DNA of 64,000 nt from positions 1 to 64,000 of the IMG/VR virus record IMGVR_UViG_3300037487_001184, one strand, 5' to 3'. Positions within the stretch are counted from its first letter, which is position 1. Each line of letters begins with the position of its first letter. The notes beneath the pieces are model-generated. The model saw only the letters and a list, made by a program, of their open reading frames with translations. It was not told the DNA's origin and did no database searches. Below are positions 32,396-38,772 of the stretch, piece after piece. A program made the translations under genes and the position numbers. This stretch comes from a virus.

Positions 32396-32585
32396 TCCAA
32401 TTAATCCTGCTCACTACACCAAACGCTCTATAATGCCAGTGGATGTTGCTGAAGACTGGGAACTTAACTTCAACCTTGGGTGTGTAATAAAATACCTAGC
32501 TCGGTACAAAGATAAAGGTGGTATGACAGATTTACGTAAAGCATTGTGGTATTTAAAAAGAGAAATAAACAGGGAGGAAGTATGA
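32385..32585 (+). CDS. DUF3310-family phage protein
   Basis: A 66-residue protein with NPAHY near residue 6, IMPVDVAEDWEL, the signature FNLGCVIKYLARY and DLRKALWYLKREI. These match the DUF3310 family, common in phages next to nucleotide metabolism genes and sometimes called nucleotide-kinase-like. Its true function is unknown. Confidence 0.88.
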   Translation: MMDDPINPAHYTKRSIMPVDVAEDWELNFNLGCVIKYLARYKDKGGMTDLRKALWYLKREINREEV

Positions 32586-33088
32586 AGCGTGTATATATTG
32601 CTGGACCATACAACGCAGACAATGTTATAGACGTTCTTAACAACATGCGACGCGGTATAAGAATATCAGTGGAGCTGCTCACACAAGGGTTTGCTCCCTT
32701 CTGCCCTTGGTTGGATTATAACTTTCAGCTACAGGCAGAATTAACTATTAAGCAATTCAAAGATTTTAGTATGGCATGGGTCCAAGTGAGTGATGCTATA
32801 TTTATGATAACCGGGTGGGAAAATTCCGGAGGTGCTATAGCAGAAAAGGAAGAAGCAGAACGCCTGGGCATCCCAGTGTTTTATGATCTAGATAGTTTAC
32901 TAGCACGGGGAAAGCCTAAAACTTGTCATGAGTGCAACGATTCGACAAACCTTCGAGAATGTGATAAAGGAAGATGGTTAGATGAGAATACCTTTTGTTA
33001 CTGTAACCTTATTCACCAAGCAGTATCAAAGGAGGATTTTTGTTCGTCTTGGAGGTCTAATGATAAAACGAATGCCCATGATATTTAA
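32582..33088 (+). CDS. DUF4406/nucleoside deoxyribosyltransferase-like protein
   Basis: A 168-residue protein. VYIAGPYNA at the start, GFAPFCPWLDY, SDAIFMITGWENSGGAIAEKEEAERLGIPVF follow the Rossmann-like fold of phage DUF4406 and nucleoside 2-deoxyribosyltransferases, so it may bind a nucleotide or deoxynucleoside. The last 55 residues add a Cys/His cluster (CHECND, CDKG, CYCNLIH, FCSSW) that resembles a zinc finger and is unusual for the family. Confidence 0.75.
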   Translation: MKRVYIAGPYNADNVIDVLNNMRRGIRISVELLTQGFAPFCPWLDYNFQLQAELTIKQFKDFSMAWVQVSDAIFMITGWENSGGAIAEKEEAERLGIPVFYDLDSLLARGKPKTCHECNDSTNLRECDKGRWLDENTFCYCNLIHQAVSKEDFCSSWRSNDKTNAHDI

Positions 33089-33269
33089 GGGGGGTGTAGT
33101 ATGGATAGACCTGAAAGAAGAGGGCGATCTTTTCATAGGAGAGTGTAAGGAACTTGGTTTGCAAGTAGAGGCACATCTTGAGAGCGGAGCCATAAAGAAG
33201 ATGCGAGGTCTGTTAGAGTTTCATGGATTAGGTTACGATGAATGTTTTGAAAGAGGTGGCAATGAATGA
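33060..33269 (+). CDS. HicB-like small protein
   Basis: A 69-residue protein. WIDLKEEGDLFIGECKELGLQVEAHLESG followed by a helix matches the partial RNase-H-like fold of HicB antitoxins (broken here into two readable blocks). No HicA partner is visible. Site GGAGG. Confidence 0.55.
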   Translation: MIKRMPMIFKGGVVWIDLKEEGDLFIGECKELGLQVEAHLESGAIKKMRGLLEFHGLGYDECFERGGNE

Positions 33270-33468
33270 GTTTGAGGCTGAGAATTTCAATGTAAAAATA
33301 GACCGCGCATATTTAGCCGGGATACTGAAAGGTGTATCTACGTGTAAAATGATGTATGCTAGTTCTCCTAAGAAGGATGAACTTCAACCGGCATTTGATT
33401 CACTTATCGAGTACGTGAAGGCTGACCTAGCTATGAGCTTTCCGAATAGTGAGATACCACGTGCATAA
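33262..33468 (+). CDS. Small hypothetical protein
   Basis: A 68-residue protein; ATG 33262 follows AGAGGTGG. Helical. Function unknown. Confidence 0.6.
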   Translation: MNEFEAENFNVKIDRAYLAGILKGVSTCKMMYASSPKKDELQPAFDSLIEYVKADLAMSFPNSEIPRA

Positions 33469-34024
33469 TCTAGCAAATCATATTAAAATGTACCCGCACT
33501 CAGCAATCATGGAAAAAGAAGGTAGGCTTTATGGGCAGTGGATAATAGGAAACAACTACCGGGCTACACAACCATATCATGGTTCTTACCCTCCATCATA
33601 TGTGGAGCGCGTTAAATCTTTATTCCCAGATAATAAAAAGATACTGCATCTATACTCTGGGATGGTCCAACCAGCAGAAGGAGAACAGACATTCGATATA
33701 AATCCTGCCTTAAATCCCACAAAGTGTGGTAAAGCTGAGGAGTTATCTAATTATTTTTCTGAAAACGCTTTCAACTTGGTCATGTGTGACCCGCCATATA
33801 CTCCAGCAGACGCTGCTAAATATGGTGCCAAGATGCCTATCACGTACAGAGTTATGTCCGAGCTGTATAAAATCGTGGAGGTGGGGGGCGTAGTCGTGTG
33901 GCTTTGCACAAGAATACCACTTTGGAAGAAAGTTGAGTGGAAACTACTCGGAGTGATAGGGCTTTTTTGTGGCACTAATAGGGTGTATCGTGCCGTTGTT
34001 CTACTTCAAAAAATTAATGCTTGA
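33449..34024 (+). CDS. DPPY-motif methyltransferase
   Basis: A protein of up to 191 residues with KILHLYSGM (SAM-binding motif I) near residue 64 and VMCDPPYTPADAAKYG near residue 111, the catalytic motif of N6-adenine or N4-cytosine methyltransferases. No target-recognition domain is obvious, so DNA modification or RNA methylation are both possible. The exact start is unclear (GTG at 33449 or 33461). Confidence 0.75.
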   Translation: MRYHVHNLANHIKMYPHSAIMEKEGRLYGQWIIGNNYRATQPYHGSYPPSYVERVKSLFPDNKKILHLYSGMVQPAEGEQTFDINPALNPTKCGKAEELSNYFSENAFNLVMCDPPYTPADAAKYGAKMPITYRVMSELYKIVEVGGVVVWLCTRIPLWKKVEWKLLGVIGLFCGTNRVYRAVVLLQKINA

Positions 34025-34048
34025 CAAAAAATTCTAAAATGGTATAAT
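34021..34048 (+). promoter_or_regulatory. Strong sigma70-type promoter of the Y RNA locus
   Basis: TTGACA (34021-34026), 16 bases, TATAAT (34043-34048). It overlaps the stop of the methyltransferase gene. The first structure in the transcript is a hairpin, GGTAGGAA (34084-34091) with TTCCTACC (34109-34116). It should drive the HNH gene and the Y0-Y4 array up to the terminator at 35140. Confidence 0.85.
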
Positions 34049-34146
34049 ACCCCCTAGTTTGGAAGCAGATAATTTTTGAAGAAGGTAGGAATGGTGTTGT
34101 TATAAACTTTCCTACCTACCCTTAAAGTAATACTGGACACTATAAG

Positions 34147-34710
34147 ATGATTTATAATAAAGAAATAAAACTAAATCTATCTGGCTCACGTAGGTACTAT
34201 TACTTTTTTGATGCAGACCATCCACTAAGCAATAAGACTGGGAGGATTCTGTATCACCGCCACGTTGCATCTCTAAAAATAGGAAGATGGTTAACATGTG
34301 ATGAGCATACTCATCACATAGATGGAAACTCATTGAATAATGACCCGGATAATATCACAGTGCTGTCTAGATCAGAGCACAGTAGAATACACAACCCAAA
34401 ACAGCTTTGCGCTATTAATTGTATATTATGTGGGAAGCTGTTTACCCCCCTCAAATCGAAGACTAAATTCTGCGGGACCAAATGTAGAATAGAATCCTAC
34501 AAAAAACTGTATATTCCTAAAGAAGAATTAGCTTCACTGGTTTGGGAAATGCCTTCCTCAAGGGTGGCTGAGCTACTGGGAGTATGTGATAGTGCTATCG
34601 TTAAGCTTTGTAGAAAGTTAGAAGTTAAAAAACCCCCAAGAGGGTACTGGGCAAAAGTTTATGCGAGTGAGAATGCCCTCATGTCGAATATAGGAGTTAC
34701 TTCATGCTAA
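34147..34710 (+). CDS. HNH homing endonuclease
   Basis: A 187-residue protein. The HNH core is HHIDGNSLNNDPDNITVLSR with a preceding TCDEH and following EHSRIH. A zinc knuckle (CILCGKLF ... FCGTKC) and a C-terminal helix-turn-helix (VAELLGVCDSAIVKLCRKL) follow. It is not a member of the AP2/HNH family seen eight times elsewhere. Its last 12 codons overlap the predicted RNA Y0, so the gene appears to have entered the Y RNA transcription unit. No good ribosome site is seen. Confidence 0.85.
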   Translation: MIYNKEIKLNLSGSRRYYYFFDADHPLSNKTGRILYHRHVASLKIGRWLTCDEHTHHIDGNSLNNDPDNITVLSRSEHSRIHNPKQLCAINCILCGKLFTPLKSKTKFCGTKCRIESYKKLYIPKEELASLVWEMPSSRVAELLGVCDSAIVKLCRKLEVKKPPRGYWAKVYASENALMSNIGVTSC

Positions 34711-34741
34711 GAAAATACTCCTATAGCTTACTCACTGAGGG
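34676..34741 (+). ncRNA. Predicted Y RNA Y0 (overlaps HNH gene end)
   Basis: Outer helix CCCTCA (34676-34681) with TGAGGG (34736-34741); 5' loop TGTCGAA; second helix TATAGGAGT (34689-34697) with ACTCCTATA (34717-34725); then TACTTC. This is the most divergent member: GUCGA replaces GGCGR. The HNH stop codon lies in its apical loop. Confidence 0.55.
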
Positions 34742-34754
34742 ACCAAATATAGAA

Positions 34755-34833
34755 ACGCGTGGCGATAACAAGTGGTTACTTCATAACTCATAGGGATATG
34801 TATTAACGGACCATTTGTAATATCTTCCCGCGT
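34755..34833 (+). ncRNA. Predicted Y RNA Y1
   Basis: Outer helix ACGCG (34755-34759) with CGCGT (34829-34833); 5' loop TGGCGATA; second helix ACAAGTGGT with ACCATTTGT (9 pairs); apical TACTTCAT; 3' loop AATATCTTCC. Starts 13 bases after Y0. Confidence 0.7.
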
Positions 34834-34841
34834 ATTATTAA

Positions 34842-34918
34842 AACTTCGTGGCGATAGATGTGGGTTACTTCATCTCCAAAATGAGCGACAATACCTACAT
34901 CGGAAATTCCCCGAAGTT
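34842..34918 (+). ncRNA. Predicted Y RNA Y2
   Basis: Outer helix AACTTCG (34842-34848) with CGAAGTT (34912-34918); 5' loop TGGCGATA; second helix GATGTGGGT with ACCTACATC; apical TACTTCAT leading to a small hairpin TTCAT/ATGAG; 3' loop GGAAATTCCC. Confidence 0.75.
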
Positions 34919-34930
34919 ACTTTCATTAAC

Positions 34931-35002
34931 ACTTCGTGGCGGCAGATACGGGTTACTTCATCTGAATTGAAACCATAACCTGCATCGCAAATTCCCCGAA
35001 GT
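34931..35002 (+). ncRNA. Predicted Y RNA Y3
   Basis: Outer helix ACTTCG (34931-34936) with CGAAGT (34997-35002); 5' loop TGGCGGCA; second helix GATACGGGT with ACCTGCATC; apical TACTTCAT; 3' loop GCAAATTCCC. Closest relative of Y2, but the second helix has changed on both strands. Confidence 0.75.
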
Positions 35003-35013
35003 TAAGTCTATTA

Positions 35014-35127
35014 AACGTGCGGCGGCTGTATCAGGTACTTCGTGTAACTGGTTAAACACTCTTCCTAATCGGGAGACTTTCTGGGTTCAAATCCCAGAGT
35101 ACCCCTGATACAAATAATACCCACGTT
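35014..35127 (+). ncRNA. Predicted YrlA-like Y RNA Y4 with tRNA-like domain
   Basis: Outer helix AACGTG (35014-35019) with CACGTT (35122-35127); 5' loop CGGCGGCT; second helix GTATCAGG with CCTGATAC, extended by TACT/AGTA. TACTTC then leads into a tRNA-like domain: D arm GTGT/ACAC around AACTGGTTAA, anticodon-like arm TCTTC-CTAATCG-GGAGA (35060-35076) and a perfect T arm CTGGG-TTCAAAT-CCCAG (35081-35097). Bacterial YrlA RNAs have exactly this plan: a Ro-binding stem closed over a tRNA mimic. There is no normal acceptor end or CCA, so it is not a translating tRNA. Confidence 0.85.
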
Positions 35128-35139
35128 ACTAAAATATAT

Positions 35140-35198
35140 CCTTGTGCCCGGATTAATTTTCCACCGAGCAATAAGCTCAACAGCACAGGGAGTTTTTT
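35140..35198 (+). terminator. Branched terminator ending the Y RNA array
   Basis: CCTTGTGC (35140-35147) pairs with GCACAGGG (35183-35190), enclosing a small hairpin GAGC/GCTC, and is followed by AGTTTTTT. It lies 12 bases after Y4 and would end the transcript that starts near 34055. Confidence 0.65.
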
Positions 35199-35211
35199 AA
35201 TGGGTGATTAA

Positions 35212-35382
35212 ATGACAAAAGATGAAACCATAAAACGTCTTTCTTCGTCTCTTTATGACGCAGCCTCTAACCGCCAAGAAGATAAATCCCCAGAAGCAGT
35301 ATTGAAAACTGTCTCACAGTGGTTAGAAGAATTACCTACTGAGATGGAAAAGCTATTGAAAGAGAAAGAATCGGCTGGTTAG
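35212..35382 (+). CDS. Small charged helical protein
   Basis: A 56-residue protein between the Y RNA array and AP2/HNH copy 5. It is helical (TIKRLSSSLYDA, VLKTVSQWLEELP) and acidic. Its stop overlaps the AP2/HNH start region (TTAGTGATG). Function unknown. Confidence 0.6.
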   Translation: MTKDETIKRLSSSLYDAASNRQEDKSPEAVLKTVSQWLEELPTEMEKLLKEKESAG

Positions 35383-35384
35383 TG

Positions 35385-36032
35385 ATGCTAGACCTAACTA
35401 ATAAAAAATTTAATCGGCTGACAGTAGACTCTTTTGTGGGTAGGGATAATTTTCGAGACTCTGTATGGTCCTGTGTCTGTGATTGCGGGAATATTGTAGA
35501 AGTCACAGGAGGCAATTTAAAAAAGGGGAACACAAAGTCCTGCGGATGTCTAAAAAAAGAAGTAAAAAATGAACATAAGATTAAACACGGTCACGCACAA
35601 CACGGAGTAAAGAGCAAAGTGTATACGTGCTGGATAAGTATGATACAGAGATGCTATAACCCCAATAGGGATGGTTATAAAAACTATGGTGGCAGGGGAA
35701 TCAAAGTCTGTGAAAGATGGCACATCTTTGAGAACTTCTATAATGATGTGGGTGATTGTCCAGAAGGTTTAACATTGGATCGCGAGGACAACAATAAGGA
35801 CTACGCTCCTGAGAATTGTAGGTGGGCTACCAACAAGGAACAAAGCAACAATACCAGAAGAAACCATCGTGTAACCTATAAAGGAGAAACTAAAACACTC
35901 TCCCAATGGGCGCAGGATCTAGGTATAAATAAAAGTAAATTAAGAAGGGATTGGATTAAGGTTGGTATTATAACTCCCCTACCAGCCGCCAAATATATTG
36001 CGGGAGTAGAAGATTACAGGCAGGTCTCATAA
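35385..36032 (+). CDS. AP2/HNH-like putative homing endonuclease, copy 5
   Basis: A 215-residue family member (LTNKKFNRLTV, CDCGN, SCGC, YKNYGGRGIKVC, DREDNNKD, ENCRWA) inserted between the Y RNAs and the tRNA cluster. The C-terminus (WIKVGIITPLPAAKYIAG) differs from the usual GWS-AL ending. Confidence 0.82.
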   Translation: MLDLTNKKFNRLTVDSFVGRDNFRDSVWSCVCDCGNIVEVTGGNLKKGNTKSCGCLKKEVKNEHKIKHGHAQHGVKSKVYTCWISMIQRCYNPNRDGYKNYGGRGIKVCERWHIFENFYNDVGDCPEGLTLDREDNNKDYAPENCRWATNKEQSNNTRRNHRVTYKGETKTLSQWAQDLGINKSKLRRDWIKVGIITPLPAAKYIAGVEDYRQVS

Positions 36033-36073
36033 ACCAGCACATCCCGGAGCGTTACCGGGTCCCGCGACCAGAT

Positions 36074-36148
36074 GCTGGCGTAGTTCAATGGTAGAACAAT
36101 GGTTCTGTACTCCATTTGTTGTGGGTTCAACTCCTACCGCCAGCTCCA
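36074..36148 (+). tRNA. tRNA-Thr (UGU), C33 variant
   Basis: Acceptor GCTGGCG (36074-36080) with CGCCAGC (36138-36144), D stem GTTC/GAAC, T arm GTGGG-TTCAACT-CCTAC, encoded CCA. With standard numbering the anticodon loop is UCUGUAC, giving UGU and A37, but position 33 is C and the 31-39 pair is U-U. Isotype is thus probable, not certain. Confidence 0.8.
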
Positions 36149-36154
36149 ACAAAT

Positions 36155-36230
36155 TCCCTGATAGCTCAGTTGGTAGAGCGGAAGGTTGAAGACCTTCGCG
36201 TCGTAGGTTCAATTCCTGCTCAGGGAGCCA
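36155..36230 (+). tRNA. tRNA-Phe (GAA)
   Basis: Acceptor TCCCTGA/TCAGGGA, anticodon arm GAAGG-TTGAAGA-CCTTC, T loop TTCAATT, discriminator G and encoded CCA. A regular tRNA with U33. Confidence 0.93.
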
Positions 36231-36233
36231 AAT

Positions 36234-36320
36234 GCAGGAGTGGAGGAACTGGGATACTCAACGGACTTAAAATCCGTTGCCAGAAATGGATTGAGGGTTC
36301 AACTCCCTCCTCCTGTACCA
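36234..36320 (+). tRNA. tRNA-Leu (UAA)
   Basis: Acceptor GCAGGAG/CTCCTGT, anticodon arm ACGGA-CTTAAAA-TCCGT, a long variable arm as expected for Leu, T loop TTCAACT, encoded ACCA. Confidence 0.92.
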
Positions 36321-36326
36321 ATAAAC

Positions 36327-36403
36327 GGGGGCGTACTCCAATTGGAAGAGAGACAGGATTTAGACTCCTGCCAGTGTAGGCTCGTATCCTACCGCCCCTA
36401 CCA
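36327..36403 (+). tRNA. tRNA with Leu anticodon (UAG) but short variable arm
   Basis: Acceptor GGGGGCG/CGCCCCT, anticodon arm CAGGA-TTTAGAC-TCCTG giving UAG, only five bases in the variable region, T arm GTAGG-CTCGTAT-CCTAC, encoded CCA. Bacterial Leu tRNAs normally have a long variable arm, so charging by LeuRS is in doubt. The D stem has only three pairs. Confidence 0.82.
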
Positions 36404-36409
36404 AGTAAC

Positions 36410-36498
36410 GGGGGGTTAGCCTAGTAGCGAGGGCGGTTGGCTGTAACCCAACTACATATAATGAAACACTGGAAGTTCAACTCTTCCCCCACCCACCA
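36410..36498 (+). tRNA. tRNA-Tyr (GUA)
   Basis: Anticodon arm GTTGG-CTGTAAC-CCAAC, a long variable arm as expected for bacterial Tyr, T arm GGAAG-TTCAACT-CTTCC, encoded ACCA. The acceptor helix has two mismatches. Confidence 0.85.
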
Positions 36499-36521
36499 GA
36501 ATGGCTGAATAAGCCTAAAGC

Positions 36522-36588
36522 GGAGCGGCGGAGACTAGAGATACTTCAAACTGTTACTTTGACCAAACTCTAGTCAACACTACCCTCC
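36522..36588 (+). ncRNA. Predicted Y RNA Y5 in front of Ro60
   Basis: Outer helix GGAG (36522-36525) with CTCC (36585-36588); 5' loop CGGCGGA; second helix GACTAGAG (36533-36540) with CTCTAGTC (36568-36575); then ATACTTC and a hairpin TCAAA-CTGTTAC-TTTGA; 3' loop AACACTACC. The 5' and 3' loops are nearly those of Y4. It was first taken for a broken tRNA-Asn because of its CTGTTAC loop, but the Y layout fits better. It ends 38 bases before the Ro60 start, so it may also lie in the 5' leader of that mRNA. Confidence 0.65.
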
Positions 36589-36626
36589 ACATCCTTTAAT
36601 TCCACCAACACATATGGGAGGCGAAC

Positions 36627-38192
36627 ATGTCAAGATTCAATCAAAAAGCTGTTAATCCGAGGGATACAATCAACCATGAGGGTGCAAAAGCTTATGGTAT
36701 GTTGAATCCAGAAATGGAACTGTACGCCAGGACCGCTAGTTATCTGGCACAGGACACCAACTACTGCAAGGTTGCTGATGCAAATGCGCGCATCAAGGAA
36801 CTTGTTGGCATCTGCGACAAGAACTTTGTTGGTAGACTTGCAGGGTACTTGAGACATCAGATGTATCTCAGGTCCACACCCATCTTGTTACTGACTTATC
36901 TTGCACAGTGCGGGAAGCTGGAAGCGTGGATGGTGCAAGATGTCATCTCTAGGGCTGACGAGATTAAAGAGTTGCTTGCAGCATGGCAGCAAGAGACTGG
37001 CAGAAGGGACCTAAAGAAGCTTCCGAAGGCTATGCAGAATGGTATTGCAAAAGCATTCGGTAAGTTTAACGCGTTCCAGTTCAGGAAGTACAACAAGCAG
37101 GGCAGAGAGGAAATCACATTCCTCGATGCTATGCGTATCACCCATCCGAAGCCCATGAATGAGGAGCAGAATACCACTTATAAGGCTATTAAAGAGGGTA
37201 ATCTCCCACCGATTGAAACATGGGAAACCGTGCTATCATCTGGTATGAATAAGAGAGAAGCGTGGGAGCTACTTATCAAGGGGCACAAGCTTCCCTACAT
37301 GGCACTTCTACGTAACCTGGTTAATATTTCTAAAGCCGATGTTGATAATGTCTATATTGATATGGTTGTTAGCCAACTCACCAACAAAGATGAGATTCTC
37401 AGGTCTAAGCAGTTCCCGTTCAGATGGACTGCTGCTCACGACCAGCTAGAGCTTATGGGAGGAAACCAATTCATTACCACCGCATTCCAGCGCGCACTTG
37501 AAGAGGCTCTGAAGACTTCAGTACAGAACATTGCTGGGCTTAACTTGAAACAGAACACTATAATAGCTTGTGATGTGTCAGGGTCCATGCGTAATCCACT
37601 CAGCGTTAAGTCTAAAATTCAGCTTGTAGATGTGGGTTTGCTTATGGGTAAGTTAATTAGCGCGCATAATCCCAGGTCTTTGTATGGTGTGTTTGGTGAC
37701 ATCTGGATGCCTGTACATAGTGGCTCCTCTGTTCTAGAGAAAGCTTACTATGACCCCCACCAGATAGGGTTCTCCACACAGGGGCATAAGGTTATTGATT
37801 GGGCTGCAGATAACAACATAAAGGCAGAGGTGTTCATGTTCTTCTCAGACATGGAAATTTATTCCCTTTCTGATAAGGACTTCTTTCGTAGTACCTCTAG
37901 ATTGTATCTACCCATTACTAACACAGTTACTTGGGATGAAAGGAGAGCATCATTTAGAAAATCATGGAACAATTATAAGAAGCTTATGCCTAACGCTAAG
38001 TGTTACTTGTTTGATTTATCTTCTTATGGCAGCACACCAGTTGATGTTCAGCGTGATGATGTTATCTTCTCTTCTGGTTTTTCTGAGAAGATATTTGAAG
38101 TGCTGGATGGTACTGGAAACTGGAACGAAACACGAACTAAAATAATGATGGGAGCTAGTAAAGTAAGGGAGGAGGAAATGCAGCATGAGTAA
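36627..38192 (+). CDS. rsr: Ro60/Rsr-type TROVE-vWA RNA-binding protein
   Basis: A 521-residue homologue of Ro60, close to the usual length of 530-540. Residues 1 to about 300 are the TROVE domain, a ring of helical repeats that binds Y RNA outside and loose 3' ends of misfolded RNA inside (GRLAGYLRHQMYLRSTPILLL, FRWTAAHDQLE seen in pieces). From about residue 308 a von Willebrand A domain follows with the metal site DVSGSM (D315, S317, S319) and a later FFSDMEIYS. In bacteria Rsr works with Y RNA and exoribonucleases in rRNA maturation and RNA decay. Here it lies just after six predicted Y RNAs and five tRNAs. Site GGGAGG, eight bases before ATG. Confidence 0.93.
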   Translation: MSRFNQKAVNPRDTINHEGAKAYGMLNPEMELYARTASYLAQDTNYCKVADANARIKELVGICDKNFVGRLAGYLRHQMYLRSTPILLLTYLAQCGKLEAWMVQDVISRADEIKELLAAWQQETGRRDLKKLPKAMQNGIAKAFGKFNAFQFRKYNKQGREEITFLDAMRITHPKPMNEEQNTTYKAIKEGNLPPIETWETVLSSGMNKREAWELLIKGHKLPYMALLRNLVNISKADVDNVYIDMVVSQLTNKDEILRSKQFPFRWTAAHDQLELMGGNQFITTAFQRALEEALKTSVQNIAGLNLKQNTIIACDVSGSMRNPLSVKSKIQLVDVGLLMGKLISAHNPRSLYGVFGDIWMPVHSGSSVLEKAYYDPHQIGFSTQGHKVIDWAADNNIKAEVFMFFSDMEIYSLSDKDFFRSTSRLYLPITNTVTWDERRASFRKSWNNYKKLMPNAKCYLFDLSSYGSTPVDVQRDDVIFSSGFSEKIFEVLDGTGNWNETRTKIMMGASKVREEEMQHE

Positions 38193-38430
38193 ATTACTAA
38201 TTATTATCCTAGTGTTATTTGGAGCAGCTCAAAGCTGGGCACAAAGCAAGGATGTTAGGAACAGCAGCGGTGAGCTAGTTCAGGTATGGCGGCAACAGGG
38301 TAATCAGACTGATGTAAGAAGCGGAGATAACGAACTGTTGTATACACGTAACAGACAGGGTAACACTGTTACTATACGAAGCGCATCAGGAGAGGAAGAA
38401 GGGAGCGAGTACTACGATGACAGGGATTAA
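38185..38430 (+). CDS. Small exported repeat protein
   Basis: An 81-residue protein with a signal peptide (residues 1-19, cleavage after SWA). The mature part has three imperfect copies of a strand-turn unit (DVRNSSGELVQVWRQQGN, DVRSGDNELLYTRNRQGN, TIRSASGEEE). It overlaps the Ro60 stop by eight bases. Function unknown. Confidence 0.72.
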   Translation: MSKLLIIILVLFGAAQSWAQSKDVRNSSGELVQVWRQQGNQTDVRSGDNELLYTRNRQGNTVTIRSASGEEEGSEYYDDRD

Positions 38431-38740
38431 AAGTATACCACTGGGCAGCATTAATGACCTTAGCACACTCCTGGACGTATTGAACAGGAAACCAGGTAAA
38501 GAAAGAACCACCGATTACGGTGTTGGCGTACATGGGAGCATATTCATGGAGAATAAGAAGATAGACAGAAGAGTAGAAGCAGGACCACCGATAAATATCA
38601 TAACGATGAGACTAACCGAGAGTGAACTTTATACTCTACGCTGGGCTTTGCAGACTGCCATTACGCAGTCAAGGGAGGGTGACTTCAATCCTAAGACTAC
38701 TAAGGTAATCGAGAAGATTCTTAAAGGATTGGGTGACTAA
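38417..38740 (+). CDS. Hypothetical protein
   Basis: A 107-residue protein, last gene before the terminator. Helical C-terminal half (SELYTLRWALQTAIT). Function unknown. Confidence 0.68.
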   Translation: MTGIKSIPLGSINDLSTLLDVLNRKPGKERTTDYGVGVHGSIFMENKKIDRRVEAGPPINIITMRLTESELYTLRWALQTAITQSREGDFNPKTTKVIEKILKGLGD

Positions 38741-38745
38741 AAGAG

Positions 38746-38772
38746 AAAGCCCCCAGATGGGGGCTTTTTTTT
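38746..38772. terminator. Bidirectional intrinsic terminator
   Basis: AAAGCCCCC, loop AGAT, GGGGGCTTT followed by more T. It separates the rightward genes from the leftward ones; the leftward portal gene ends at its edge. Confidence 0.92.

Noticed and set aside
34676-35127. Tandem array of broken tRNA genes
   Set aside because: Four of the five have no D, anticodon or T arm; the shared features are two helices and fixed internal loops.
36327-36403. Amber suppressor tRNA
   Set aside because: The anticodon is UAG, which reads CUA/CUG codons; a UAG suppressor would need CUA. Stops in this window include normal TAG codons.
36522-36588. Degenerate tRNA-Asn with a CTGTTAC anticodon loop
   Set aside because: There is no T arm, D arm or acceptor stem; the outer helix, GGCGGA loop and ACTTC match the Y RNA elements instead.
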